From positions 1 to 64,000 of the forward strand of contig JAANDG010000227.1 in the NCBI GenBank assembly GCA_036852015.1: a DNA stretch of 64,000 nt. Direction: 5' to 3'. Source of the stretch: Pelodera strongyloides. Taxonomy: Eukaryota; Nematoda; Chromadorea; Rhabditida; Rhabditidae. The position numbers and the translations under genes were made by a program. Positions 36,237 through 48,400 of the stretch are shown piece by piece; positions within the stretch are counted from its first letter, which is position 1, and every line of letters starts with the position of its first letter. The notes under the pieces were generated by a model, which made no database searches, was not told the DNA's origin, and saw only the letters and a list, made by a program, of their open reading frames with translations.

Positions 36237-36411
36237 AGCGATATAACAGGGGTTCTGAACCGTACGACGATTACGTGCATTCCCACGCATTACATGCAAA
36301 TGAGTATAATTAGGATAAAGACCTCGACCCCATTCGACCCCACAACTTAGCATTAGTGTATCGGAATGCTGTTGACAGGCATACGTTTCAAAAATCGACT
36401 GTTATATTGTT
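36237..36411. mobile_element. TTAA MITE (AGCGAAATACC family), divergent copy 5
   Basis: The ends AGCGATATAACAGG and TGTTATATTGTT are diverged family ends. TTAA at 36233-36236 and 36412-36415. It sits only about 25 bp upstream of the exon of six-cysteine paralogue B. Confidence 0.65.
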
Positions 36412-36438
36412 TTAAGAATAATATTCTAATACGTTTAG

Positions 36439-37136
36439 CTGCAATGCCTTCCGAAGGGGAAATGCAGAGGTTGTTCAAACTGATAGCAAAAGACGTCAAT
36501 GCAAGATTCTTTGGCATTAAGGACACTCTGCCAATCGATAAGGTGCTGGCCGGAGATCTGAAGGAGAGTTTTAAAGTGCATCTGGACGTATTCAACCTCT
36601 CCACTATTATATCGCCTTTGTACAAAGCAAGAGAGGAACAGTACGCCCACACATTTATGTAAGTAAAAACGGGTTTCTGAAAGTAGTGGTTAGTACACAT
36701 ACAGTGTCACGAGTCAGATGCGCCGAAGGTATTGAAAATGGTAGCTGGAAAACTTTGGCAGAGATAAGTCGGCTTCCCGAGCAGATTGGCCACTGATTCT
36801 GAGATGTACAGCTGGTCATACTCGCATGCTGTCTAGCGCTGAAAGGCCCCTACAACGGTTCTGCTAATATGAATGATATAACGAGCACCACTTTATCTTT
36901 TATCATGACCATTACCCGATTTTTCATGTTAACCAAAAACCTACAACCACTCACGAAATTTTTTTTGTAGATGGTTTGCTCAGAATTGTGCAGATGGAAC
37001 AGTTTGGGACCGACTCTGTTGTACAACGAACAATTACATCAGGAGCTTATATACGGGAGAGGAGGTGTCACAGTATCAGTATCAGATATTCAGCGAGTGT
37101 ACAAAGGCAATTATTAATTTATGCTGCACTGGATAG
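36439..37136 (+). CDS. Six-cysteine protein, paralogue B (5' exon not found)
   Basis: Two exons, 36439-36658 and 36971-37136 (TAG), joined in phase 2, correspond one to one with exons 2 and 3 of paralogue A. Exon 2 shares EMQRLFKLI, FFGIKDTLPID and STIISPLYKA. Exon 3 shares about 34 of 52 positions with A, including every cysteine with spacing C-x9-CC-x25-C-x7-CC. An in-frame ATG occurs at the third codon of 36439, but A has a separate signal-peptide exon. A partial match to its end (ANALGIIMEME) is at about 35930-35975, but no phase-compatible donor is visible there. So either the 5' exon is elsewhere, the start differs, or this copy is broken. Confidence 0.6.
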
Positions 37137-38202
37137 CCTGCAGTCTTTTAGTGCCAGATAGCCAGATATAATACACACAATATCATAAAACACTAAAAAA
37201 GTAATTTTGTCACGGCTAGTGTAAGCCGCTAGGAAGCGACGTTTTGGATTTTTACATTCTTGTTGTTAGCACAAAAGCTATACCAAACACTACGAAGTAG
37301 ACGCACTAAAATTGAAATCTACAAATTCAATCTGAATATTTTTGTTCATCCAAATTTCCGAACTTTATTTACTACTCATAAAATGTTTCCCACCACCTAT
37401 ATGAAAAATTTATTATGGTTATATACACAACACAACACAACGCACAATAATAGGTTTGAGACAAAATAGCTACGTCTAGCAGTTCAATAACAGGAAAATT
37501 ACTTATTGTTAGCCGGATATCTAGAGTGTAACTTTGAAACCATTCAAGGAAACCTTTTTGGTCGAAGTTTGCAAATAAATAGTCTTTAAAGTACTTATAC
37601 GAAGCTTTTACTTTAGAAGAATGAAATCATATGATGAGTGACGCACAAAGAAGTAGTAATATATTGTGTATGTAGAATGAGATCGTTAGATTTAAAGAGA
37701 ATGATTATATTCAATTAAAACAAATATGCGCAAAATGTACAAACAACCACAAAACTAATACTAAATACGAAACATGGAATGAAGCTTAGTAAAATCAAAA
37801 AGAGTCAGGTAGATATCATAAATAAGCTATAAGCATGCACAATCGGCTACATCCAGACTGCAAAAAAAGGGAATAAGTATTTCAAATAAATCTTGATGAT
37901 ACTGATTACTGATTAGCTGATTCTATCTATACGTAAAATTGTTCACTGTAGTTAGAAACGGCACTTGAAACTTTAAAACATTAACATTTCTCAATTCTTT
38001 TCAATTCTCAGTTCTCAATTCTGACTGAAATGCTCCGCGCAGTATCGCTCGCAGTTTAATTAAAACGTTAACGGTAAAGTCAGTGGTACTGGGTACCGGT
38101 ACAGTAGTCTTAACGAAGGTAACGCTACGGTGTACGGTAACATAAGCGCTAACCTTAAAGATACGGGAAAAGATAAGCCTTAGGGTAACTTTGTCCCGTA
38201 CT
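37137..38202. other. Intergenic spacer between convergent genes
   Basis: AT-rich, no exon chain on either strand. It probably holds the 3' UTRs of six-cysteine paralogue B (plus) and the MADF-BESS gene (minus). Confidence 0.45.
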
Positions 38203-41200
38203 CTAATGTTGATTTCCGACTTGCCCATTCCCGGGTGAAGGCTCATTATCCTCTTCTTCTTGTACAATTCTGGCACAAGTTCCCGTTCCATATCGGGCAT
38301 CGAGCAGAATCCTCTGGATGTTGAACTTCATCAACGTCTTCTGAAAAGTTAACGAAATAATGCAAGTTACAACTACATGTACAGAATTAACAATGATATC
38401 AGATACCATAAATCAATACATCCTGAATGTATAAATATCGATACGTTCCCTAAATTAAATGCATAACTGCCTACTAGACTTTTTGAAATCGATACGTTTC
38501 CTGAATGTACAAATGCCTACTGGACTTTTTGAAAGACCAGAGACAACAAAACATCACAATGTTGCTTCCTATTCTAAGTCACAATGACAATGCTCATGGC
38601 CATTACCAGTGTAAACTGCTAGCACTGCACGCATTCCGTCAATCAACTATCAGGTTTGATTGCATTCAGTTCAGTTCAAATAATACAGACTATAGATTTG
38701 TGAATGAGTCCCGTTACAGTACCCCATAGCGTAAGACCCATACATAAATACAAATCATCAACTAACCTCTTCATCATTTAATCTGTTCAAATGTGAAGCG
38801 ATCAGTGCTTGGAAGGCAACGTCTGCGTCGTACTGCGAGTAAACCTGGAATAGCAAACAAATAGAAATAGTCCTATTATTAATGCCATAGACCCGGTTAC
38901 ACTTTCTGATATAGTATTTTTTTTTATACTATAGACAGGTCGTGCACTGAATGCACGATTACACAAGTAGACTAAACGTTGCATAATTAGAGAATCAGTT
39001 ACTCAATCCTCTGAGGAGCAAAGCAGATTTGCAAAGTCACACTATAACACTCCTCTGTAACATTAGGTTAGTCATCACTAAAAAAACAGTGGCCGTATTC
39101 ACCAACACGCAGGGAGTCCTCCCTGGCCACCCCAGGGAGCTAAAGGGTGCGTAGAGAGTGCGAGAGCCGAAGAGATTCAGAGCACTCGTGAGCCTAGGGA
39201 GGGCTCCCTGTGTGTTGGTGAATACGGCCAGACGGCCTCAGATCACTCGAATCCGACGCGAGCTCCATAAACCCCTACCCAAAAAACACAGTACAGAATT
39301 ACGAAGACCTTCAATCATCAGAATCCTTCATTCATCAGAATAACAAATGCACATAATCACTCACTTCTGTAACATCAGGTTGTCCATGTTGCATATGGTT
39401 GTGACTTGGTGAACGAGCTTGACGCATCGAATGGTTCGTACCACCACCACCAGATACCATTTGCTGAACGAATAGCGTTAAAACAGTGGGAATGTAGGGC
39501 ACGTGGTTTAAGAAAACTGTCGGACAACCGGACAACTACAGTCTTATGAACTGGATAGGACTTTTGCCGGATGCCGCTTGAAATAAAATAATTAAACCGA
39601 AGAAAAAAGAAAACATACCTGGTGACCTCCAATGAGCATCGACGTAGGGGAATCGGCCAAAATTGGTAATGGAGAGTCTGAAACATAGATAAATAGGATT
39701 ATGTTTCGATGAAAATAATTTAGAAATAACCCCAAAGTCTGTAGTTAGTAATTCGTATCACAAACTATGCCACTGGAAAACAATGAGCGTTTACTAGTTT
39801 CAATTTCCACTTACAACGGAAAATCGGGAAAACAAAAATTACAAAGAGATGCACTAAAAGTATAAACGTTTCGCGGTAGGGCTAATCTAAAGCAAAAGAG
39901 GTGCTTCCAAAAAAATGCGCCATTTGATAAAATGCCTACAAAAGTACGAAATATCAATAAACATACCTGTATTTTCGATCTCGATTGATCCATCTGGACC
40001 TCCGTCTGAAAATTAAATTAACTGACTACATAAAACGAAATGTTTCACTAAATTCATATCATCATACCACGTCTACAAAAAGTATTGCTCTACCATTGCC
40101 GAAAATTATTTTAGCCAACAACATGATATTAATGTTCAGACATACAAAGTTGTGAGATGTGTACATTGTAATGACCAAGAACACACCAGTATTTCGCTTT
40201 ACTTTTTTATGTATTGTTCACGATGTATTATTTCGCTTTTGTTCTTTTCAGAAACCGTATTCAATATATAAAGTACAAAAAAAACTTATTCAACTATGTA
40301 ACTTTGAACTGGAGACATCAAACAAATTGTCATCTGGTTAAGGAAAACACCACTACCGTGTACGATACAAGAAACTTGAATAAGTAAATAAACATAAGTT
40401 TAATCTTACATGGAGTATCGATGACAATCGTGTTTCCTTCTTGAATTCCGTCATCCAAAATTATATCATCTCCAAGGCGACCACGAGACGAGTTTGGCAT
40501 TGCGGATGGTGAAGACACCTAAATGTTAAAGCGGCATGACACGTGGTTTGTGAATCGTTTGGCTGGACAACTAGAAAACCGCACCTGTAGAATGCAATTA
40601 CTAAAAACGACATTTTTATGTCAAAGGCCGATTTATTTACCTGAACTGACTGCACATTCTGCATAGAGTGTAGTTGATTGCTCGGCACAAGGGCAATACG
40701 CTTTCGACGAGGTTGACCACTGAAATAAACGGATCAAAACACATCAAACGTTTAATTGTGTTTCATTTTCCACTCACGTAGCTAAAAGTGCAATACTAGA
40801 GGAAAGTTCAGCTTATGAGAACCCTAACCAAATGCCAATAAACAAAAACATTTGAAGATACCCATATCCCATACATATCCTTATTATCCAACAAATTAAC
40901 ACTAAACAACATTCTGTATAGCATAATTGAAACATGGTGACTTCACCGATACACTTTTGATAAAACTGTACAAATATGGCAAGCAGAAAATCATATAATT
41001 CCACAAATACAAAATACTTACTGTTCATCCTGAAGTGAAGACAGAGTGACTTCTTGTGAATTCATGTGCGGGTCCATATTCACATTCACCAATCTGTAGA
41101 CTTTCTGATTCCCGCCTTGATAATAAGGGCCCGAGTCGACGAGAACATAGCCGTTGTCCGCTAAACAAAAACAGGATATGCAATTTCGACAGTCGAATCA

Positions 41201-44200
41201 CTACTGCCTCCGCTAATGAATCCCGAGCTTTTCCCGAGAAATTTTTGCGTTTTCGAACTTTTTCCGCGTATTTCTATGGCGAAGCTCGGAAACTTTGAGT
41301 TTCTCGGGCCGAGCTCGGGAGCAGTCTGGTTGTCCGTTTCCGAGTTTTCACATGGATTTTCCGAGCTTTTTCCGACACATTTTCGTATTTCGAGCTCGGG
41401 CCGACTAAAAACCTAGTAGGAAACTAACAAAACAACTAGCTGGTTTTTCCGCGGGCCGAGCTCGGAAACAAAGATCATAGCTATGGGTAAACGCGATCTT
41501 TAATAAATCAGGAACACACAGAAAAAAATGACAACTTAAAATTAGTCTGAAACATAACGTTTGAAATACACAGATAAAAAATTATCACATGCAAAACTTT
41601 CAGTTTCAACAACCTTGCCAATCCAGCCAATTAGTTGCATTTCGGTCGGACACATTGGTAAAAAAAAAGTATGCAGTAAATGTACACGACACAAAATGGC
41701 AAATCAGGCAAATCCAACAATTAGAATATCACTCACTTTTCTTAATCTGGCTGACCATTTGTGGTTCCCTTTCCCTCTGCACTGTTCCTTGATCAATTAC
41801 TTTCACATCTTTCATCCAAACTTGCTGAGGACTCTCACCCGACTGAACCTATAATATTCAGAAAAGCTTTCGTAAACATTTAACATAGAATCCTTATTTG
41901 CTTATTTTCAAATTACGAACAAACAACATTTAGTAGTAATACTAGTATCTCCCAGGTGGAAAATCCCAACCACCGTATTTGTAATCACAATTGGTATTAA
42001 GAAAAAGGCTAAACTTAAAAATTAACATTCTGGCTATATCCACAACTCCAAGGGCCGACTCACCGACAACGCTGGAAGTTTGGAAAGTCTTGCTCATTCT
42101 TTTACCATAAGAAATAATACTAAACAACTAATTTAAACATAACACAAATAAAAGTAAACTAGTATTCTACCTGAATTCCATGTGCTGTCGAATGAACGAG
42201 TGCCTGATCCTTATGTTGTGGTCCATTAGATCCGACAGAAATCTCCGAAGAAGGAGAGGGACAGTCGTCTACATCGTCAACGTCAACAACACACACTTTC
42301 TTCTCGGCTGGTTCGGGACGAGCGGCTTGAAAAAAAAAATTTTAATTCGAATATTCGAAATTAGTAAAAACAATCTTAATTCGAATATTCGAAATTAATA
42401 AAAATCAATTTTAATTCGAATATTCGAAAAAAGTAAAGACAATTTTAATTCGAAATTAGTATAAAACCCGAAGAATCGTGAGAAATTGAGGAATTCATGA
42501 AAATGGGCAATCGCAAAAAACCGCTAAAGCCACACAACGGCCTATATTTGAAGCGTATATGGTCGACTGTATTCCCATATGTTGTATGCAGTATGCCACA
42601 GTGTCGAGCAGTAATTTTCATACATATGAGAAAACAGACCAAATTACGTTTCAGAAAAGTGTGCTATACAGCTTAAATTAAAACATGGCAAACACATATC
42701 TAAATTTTTTGCAAAACATCTAATTAAAAACACAAATCGGTACAACACCACCAGATAAAAAAATAAACTACATAATCAGGAGTCCAAATAATAATAAACA
42801 AAAATATAAAAAGTATGTGAAAAAGAAACTAACCGGGTGCACCTTGTCTTTGTCTGTACTCAGAACCTCTCGATGGACGGTACCTAAACATAAACATTCA
42901 GAATTGGCATATAGCCAAATAACATACAGAAACAAAATAAATATTTAAGTGAAAGCAGACGGACAGAGATTATATGTTAACCCAAATAACATAATAATTA
43001 ACTATTACGTACGATCCAAAAGAAACAAAACATAAAACCCACCCTCCAGATAGCATAACGTTCGAGCGTGTTCCCTCTTGTTCACCTGCCCAATACACAT
43101 CCTCGTTACCCAATCCCGACAATTCTTCACCTGCAAAACACGACATTTTGATTTTAGATACCAAAAAAAATCAATAAAATTCGGAAACCCGAAACTCGGA
43201 AACCCGAGATTCAATAAATTGGTATGGGGTTTCCGATGCGGCCGATGGTATGGGGTGCCCCCTACCTATAATGGCAGGAGAACCCCTTTTTGGGCGTGTT
43301 TCTTGACCTATGCCACCACGAAGTGCCCGCTAGAAGTCTTGACAGCTTTATTAGAAGCCGAAGGAGCAAGCACTTGTTAGGATACACCATAAATTCTCCT
43401 AAACCCAACGATGAAAACATACGCTCAAATTCATCCAAAAAGTGTAGTCGGCGGTAAACATTCAAAGAATCCTGGTCAAGGCTACGGTCTGGACTCACCT
43501 AAAAAGATCACATTCACATTTATTAGAGCCCGAATAGGCACAATCTTACTTTCTGGGAGGATCGATATCAACTATATACTTTCATTTTCTATAGTTTAAA
43601 ATACGTACTAAAATGAATTGCCACTAGGGGTACCGTAGCCGAATGTGAAAAAAAAATAAGAAAGATATAATAATACTAATGAAAAGAAATTGAAAACTGA
43701 CTCCTGATGCAATATGCCGGTTTCGAATCTCATGATATCTAGTCTTCAGGCGAATCCAGTAAGACTGAAGAGCGCTAGCACTTCCATCTGAACAACCACA
43801 TTAATGTGCGTACATAAAATGCCCTTCCGTAACGTTTGTCTTGCCCTTGCAATTATTTTAATAAACTCTTGCGTCGCTGAAAAGGAAAGTGAACGTCACA
43901 TAATGCCAACCGACGGAGAAAAAATTCAAGAAAAATATAAATCAATAAATCCAGTGGAGTGAAATTATGACGTCGGAAAAGAAAGATAAAAGGGAAAGGC
44001 AACACTTCTATGCCTCGAATTCCGAATAACTTACTTTCAAAACCCAATTCCCTTGCCAAATCCGCCCAAACAATGGACCGATATTGCACGCTCTGGGGTT
44101 TGCTTCCTAAATTATTCGGTTTTTTAAAGAAGAAAAAATAACGCTGGTGGTACACACATATCAACAAAAGAAACAGAAAGCATAAAAAGCACAGTTGGCT

Positions 44201-44779
44201 CAAGGATAAAATCGGGCACAAAATCTAATATAATAAATTAATAAATGCAAATTCATACCATTGTGCTCATGGTTAGGATCGTAAAGACAGGGATTTGAGT
44301 GGACGGCTTCAACAACTGATCGAGCAATATCGCCTTCGCCTTCCCCAACAAAACACTCGCTCACGACGGTTTGTGAGGGTTGGCGCTTTCGATAAGAGGA
44401 TTCACCACGACCTAAAAAATACTATCGTTAGAACAATACACAAGCCTACCAAGCTGAACATAAAACGACCAATATTAAAACGGTGGGAGTCAATTTATCA
44501 GAAACCACCTCATTGAACAAACCGCGCCCGCAGGTAAATATATACATATTGAAGTCAAACAAAAACAATCGTTTAAAGATTCCCGAGCCTGACTAAGCCC
44601 TATCATCAAGCCCAAGTGCAAAAAAAAATCGGAAAATAGTAATTTAGTAATTAACAACTAATCCCTGTCGCTGCAACGGATTTCAGTTCCGTAGTGGTAA
44701 TGTGGCGCAGAGTAGAGACGATGTGTTGGGTGTGGTGGCGTGGCGTCACGCGAGGTGCTTCGTTATTCACGACTTCCAT
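38203..44779 (-). CDS. MADF-BESS domain protein, probable DNA-binding transcription regulator
   Basis: Seventeen exons (minus): 44779-44659, 44411-44259, 44106-44035, 43787-43702, 43498-43423, 43130-43043, 42883-42834, 42325-42171, 41848-41737, 41160-41022, 40719-40641, 40518-40410, 40005-39967, 39677-39619, 39463-39365, 38844-38767 and 38340-38203. All phases match; 1653 nt, 550 aa. The MADF domain (Myb-like, DNA binding) is at about 68-170: VVEAVHSNPCLYDPNHE, YRSIVWADLARELGF, SYWIRLKTRYHEIRNR, RRLHFLDEFER. The middle is low-complexity with an acidic stretch (VVDVDDVDDC) and a basic RRKRIAL motif, a possible nuclear signal. The BESS motif (protein-protein contact) is near 481-520: DADVAFQALIASHLNRL then MKFNIQRILL. 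MADF at the N end and BESS at the C end is the standard family layout. The ATG follows ctgcag by two bases. Nuclear location is inferred. Confidence 0.88.
39090..39230. mobile_element. Inverted-repeat element, AGGCCGTATTCACC family
   Basis: The ends are TGGCCGTATTCACC and GGTGAATACGGCCA, with the shared interior cgcagggagtcctccctgg. CAG is on the left; the right flank is changed. In a MADF-BESS intron. Confidence 0.8.
41216..41470. repeat. CCGAGCTCGG-rich inverted repeats
   Basis: Repeated gagctcggg/cccgagctc palindromic words (about 41223, 41308, 41390, 41457) with ttttcccgag and tttccgagc variants, in a MADF-BESS intron. Probably a degraded MITE cluster. Confidence 0.55.
42344..42460. repeat. 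Tandem repeat of the palindrome TTCGAATATTCGAA
   Basis: Three to four units of about 36 bp, each ttttaattcgaatattcgaa followed by a variable A-rich spacer, in the intron upstream of the MADF-BESS exon ending at 42325. Confidence 0.85.
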
Positions 44780-45446
44780 ATCTGCAGGGGGGAATTTTGA
44801 ATAAACAAGAGGCAAGTTGAGCACAACGCTTTGATAAGCTATTGTGAACTTGAACGTGCGAAGTTTCGTGAACAAAAAGACAATTATGTCCGCTCTTAAA
44901 TTCCCTGTATAATCCAATATTGAAAATTCTAACGATTCGAGGTATCACATAGCATCACATAGCGGGATACATGTTATGTGACTAAAAGATTTATGTGACT
45001 AAAAGATAATGCAATAAAACAAACAAAAAACATCAATGAAAATAAAATAAATGGAGTGTATGCATTTTGCGTTTGCATTTTGCATTTTGCGATGCATTTT
45101 GCGCACTGTGCATGCAATGTGCATATTTTCAGTGCTACCGTAATTATAAGTGGAGCTTAGCAACTTTCGCTTTGAGAATCACCTTATTTAAAGGTGTATC
45201 GCATGTATTTTTTTACGCACCGTGCATGCAATTTACATGAGAAAGTTTTGTGGTGCGTTTTTTCCTATTTGTTTCTATTCGAATGTTTCTACTCCTTGTT
45301 GCCTTGTTGTTTGTAATTTTGCAAATTACTAGGCATGAATCACACTTCGATATGAATCCATGTCGTGTTTATCGTGAATGTTGTAAATGCACACAACGCT
45401 CCCTCCTCCCTTCTTGTATATTTTTTTTATTTTAGGTGCTGTCTCT
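44780..45446. promoter_or_regulatory. Shared divergent promoter region (inferred)
   Basis: About 670 bp separates the start codons of MADF-BESS (minus) and TANGO6-like (plus). It contains 4-5 copies of GCATTTTGC within 45060-45115 and tgcatgcaatgtgcat/tgcatgcaatttacat words. No TATA box or initiator can be assigned. A ttttag lies 11 bp before the TANGO6 ATG, and a ctgcag 2 bp before the MADF ATG. Confidence 0.4.
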
Positions 45447-48400
45447 ATGTCAAAACGTTTATTACTGGAAGCCCTTAGTCGTGCGACCTCGATTTCTGAG
45501 TTGCAGTCAAGTATGTTCTTAATTCAATATTAAGACGGAGGAAATCAGTGTCCTCATCTCTTTCCCCTTTCCTATCCCCAAATGTTATTTGATATGATGT
45601 GATGATCCTATGCACATGTTTTCTTCTAAACCCAATTATTACTTTATATGATGGGCCCGTTATGTTGAAAACATATATGTTTGTTCCATAATTGTAATAT
45701 TTTCCTTTCAGCTCCCAAGCGTGCCAACTTTGATCCGTTCCTCGACCAATATGAGGTTCTCAAAAGCTTCATTGAGGAGAAAGGCCTTTGGGATGAGGTA
45801 GGCAACAATTATTTGCCCTTTTTTGTGGATATATCCCTGCGAATGCTGAAGTATTTACTGAACTGATACATAATGAGTCCTGCGAATCCTCATATTTTGT
45901 CGTTTTCAGGCTTGCGTGAGCCACAATAGTTCCTTTGAATGTTCACCATCTACTTCTGTTCATCAACCGAATGCAGATATCGATGATATAAGGATTCCAT
46001 TTGCCAGGCTCTTACTGTACTTGCTGTCTCAGGTTTCTTGCTTTTCTTAGTTTTACTGTTTTGGGACTGGCATGACTACCCAACCTTATCCTTGATAATA
46101 CATGCGTTTCTGTTTACTTGCCGATGTTTATTGAAAGCTTTATTTCAGCTTGCCGATTGCCTAGCGCTAGAAAAGGCGAAGGCCGATGACGAATACACTT
46201 TATTATCCCTGCGTGATTTGGGTGTTCTCAGAAGGACACTCCAGTTTCTCGTTCTTTCGGGAATAGCTCCATATTTAGAACCTGGTGAGTAGATATTAAT
46301 TATTATTCATAATCATGGTACATAATAGGTCTTAGGAAAGTGAGAACCGTAGCGGTCGACCAATTTGGAATCAGTCATGGTTTATAAGTTGCTCATGGAC
46401 ATTTGGCTTATTACTCCTTACGCAACGCATGTATATTTCCTATATTATTCAGGCGTCGGTGTGCCAATCAGGAAAAGGTCTACTTTCATAAAGGCTTGGA
46501 AATCGATTACGGAGGACACGGAGTTGCAAGCAGCTCAGGTATGTTTAAAGTTTATCATAATGTTTCGTTGTTTGGCGTAAATTACGTTTCCTAACACGGG
46601 TTAGCTACTTGATTGCTGTTCTTGGCGGTTTGAGAGTTGTTTATGATTTACGATTCAGCTACACCAAGTGTGTCATGTGCTGTTGAAGTTGTGTTCATCT
46701 AACGAGTTAATGAAGACGGACGTATCCTCGAAATTCCTCACGGACTTTATATGTGCAAATGAACAGGTTTGCAGTTTGGAGTTACTTTTATTTTATATTC
46801 ATTCATTGTCTTCTTTTTGTGTGTAGATTTTCTCGGCCATCTTTTGCTGGTTTATAGCTTTGCTACTTATTTTGATGTCTTATTTTAGCTTTTGCACCTC
46901 GGTGATTCCTCACTGAAAAGCGATTACGATGGTGTTATGAATACAGTTGCCACAGGGGAACTTGTTCGTGATATTACTATTCTAACGAAGAGAAGTGCGG
47001 AAGCTCCTCCGCCGCCTTGGTTTCAGGTACTTGATTTTCTTTATGATTTTGTTTAAATAAGAATGTTGAATAAATACAGTATGAGTGTATGTGAAAATTA
47101 ACAAGAGAAATAACATCGTGTCCCTACAGATGGTGCTACCTACTACGTAGGCTTCATCAACACGTGGTACTAGTTATTGAATCTGTAGCTATCTCTTTTA
47201 CAAACATTAGTTTTCAAATCACGATTTTTCGTTCAGATTGCTCTTGGGAAACGCCTATCACAGTTACTCTCTGCGGATGGTGGACTCTTTGCTCTATTAT
47301 CAGCGTATAGGGATATGAGTTAGTTTATTATTATTCCTGAATTTGTTTACTTCTAAAATTTTGATTTCATTCATATTTACAGAATTTTTTTTAGTGTCGC
47401 CGACCGTGTGGCAGGACAGTCATTTTGCCGCTGTTATCGCAAAACAGTTGAGTACTGTACCACAATCAAGCAAGAGAATGGCATACTACGAAACGGTCAC
47501 TCGTCAATTTATCGATTTAATTGTGGTTGGTTATTTGTTTGTCCGTCCGTAGCTGTGTCGCGATCATCGATTGTTTTGGTGGGAACTGTCAGATTGCAAT
47601 GTTGTTAATTTTTATGGGTGTCTTGCATAGCATAAAACACCCCGCCAAATGCGGACGATCACCTCCCGTCCCGTAATGCATTGTATGCAAATTAGTCTAA
47701 ATCAGTCTAAATCACCTCCCGATCCCTAATGCATTATATGCAAATTAGTCTAAATCACCTCCCAAAATTTTTGAGATGCGGACCTAATTTATGTCTTGTC
47801 AATCCAATATTTGCAAAAAGACTTTTTCCTTTTTCTAGAACAATCGACTGCCCAACTGTGAGATACCACGTCTTTTTGGATACTACTGTGATGAAATGGG
47901 AAAGAAATGTGCATTGGCACTCAGTATTTTTGTCCTTGATCTTCTCTTCAAGTGTTGGGAGGTTTGTTATTGCTCTCGTTTTTGCATGTAAACGTTTAGT
48001 GTTTGTCCGCGCAGGTACGAGGTTAGGTACGAACGATACTTCTCGAATTGCGAAGTATAAATATGCAAGCGATCGGTTGTGCTCTTAGTTAGTTAATCGC
48101 CCGAGTCAGCAGTCACTGGGGTTAGTAAAGCATTAGTTTATCATTGCAGTGCAATTGATTTAAACTTATATTCGATGTTGCCTACTTCAGACTCTGAACC
48201 TTCGCTGCCGTGCTTCTTCTAATAAAGAAGTACCTTGGAGTCCATCAATCGATATTTCATTGACAATTCTAAATTTATGGGAGAACACGAGGAAACGACC
48301 TTCGTTTATGAACACATCTGATCGTCCTGTTCAGGTTTCAAACTTTTATTTCTTTTGTTTTGGTAGAGTGTGCTTCTGCGTTTTACTGATTAGACAACTT

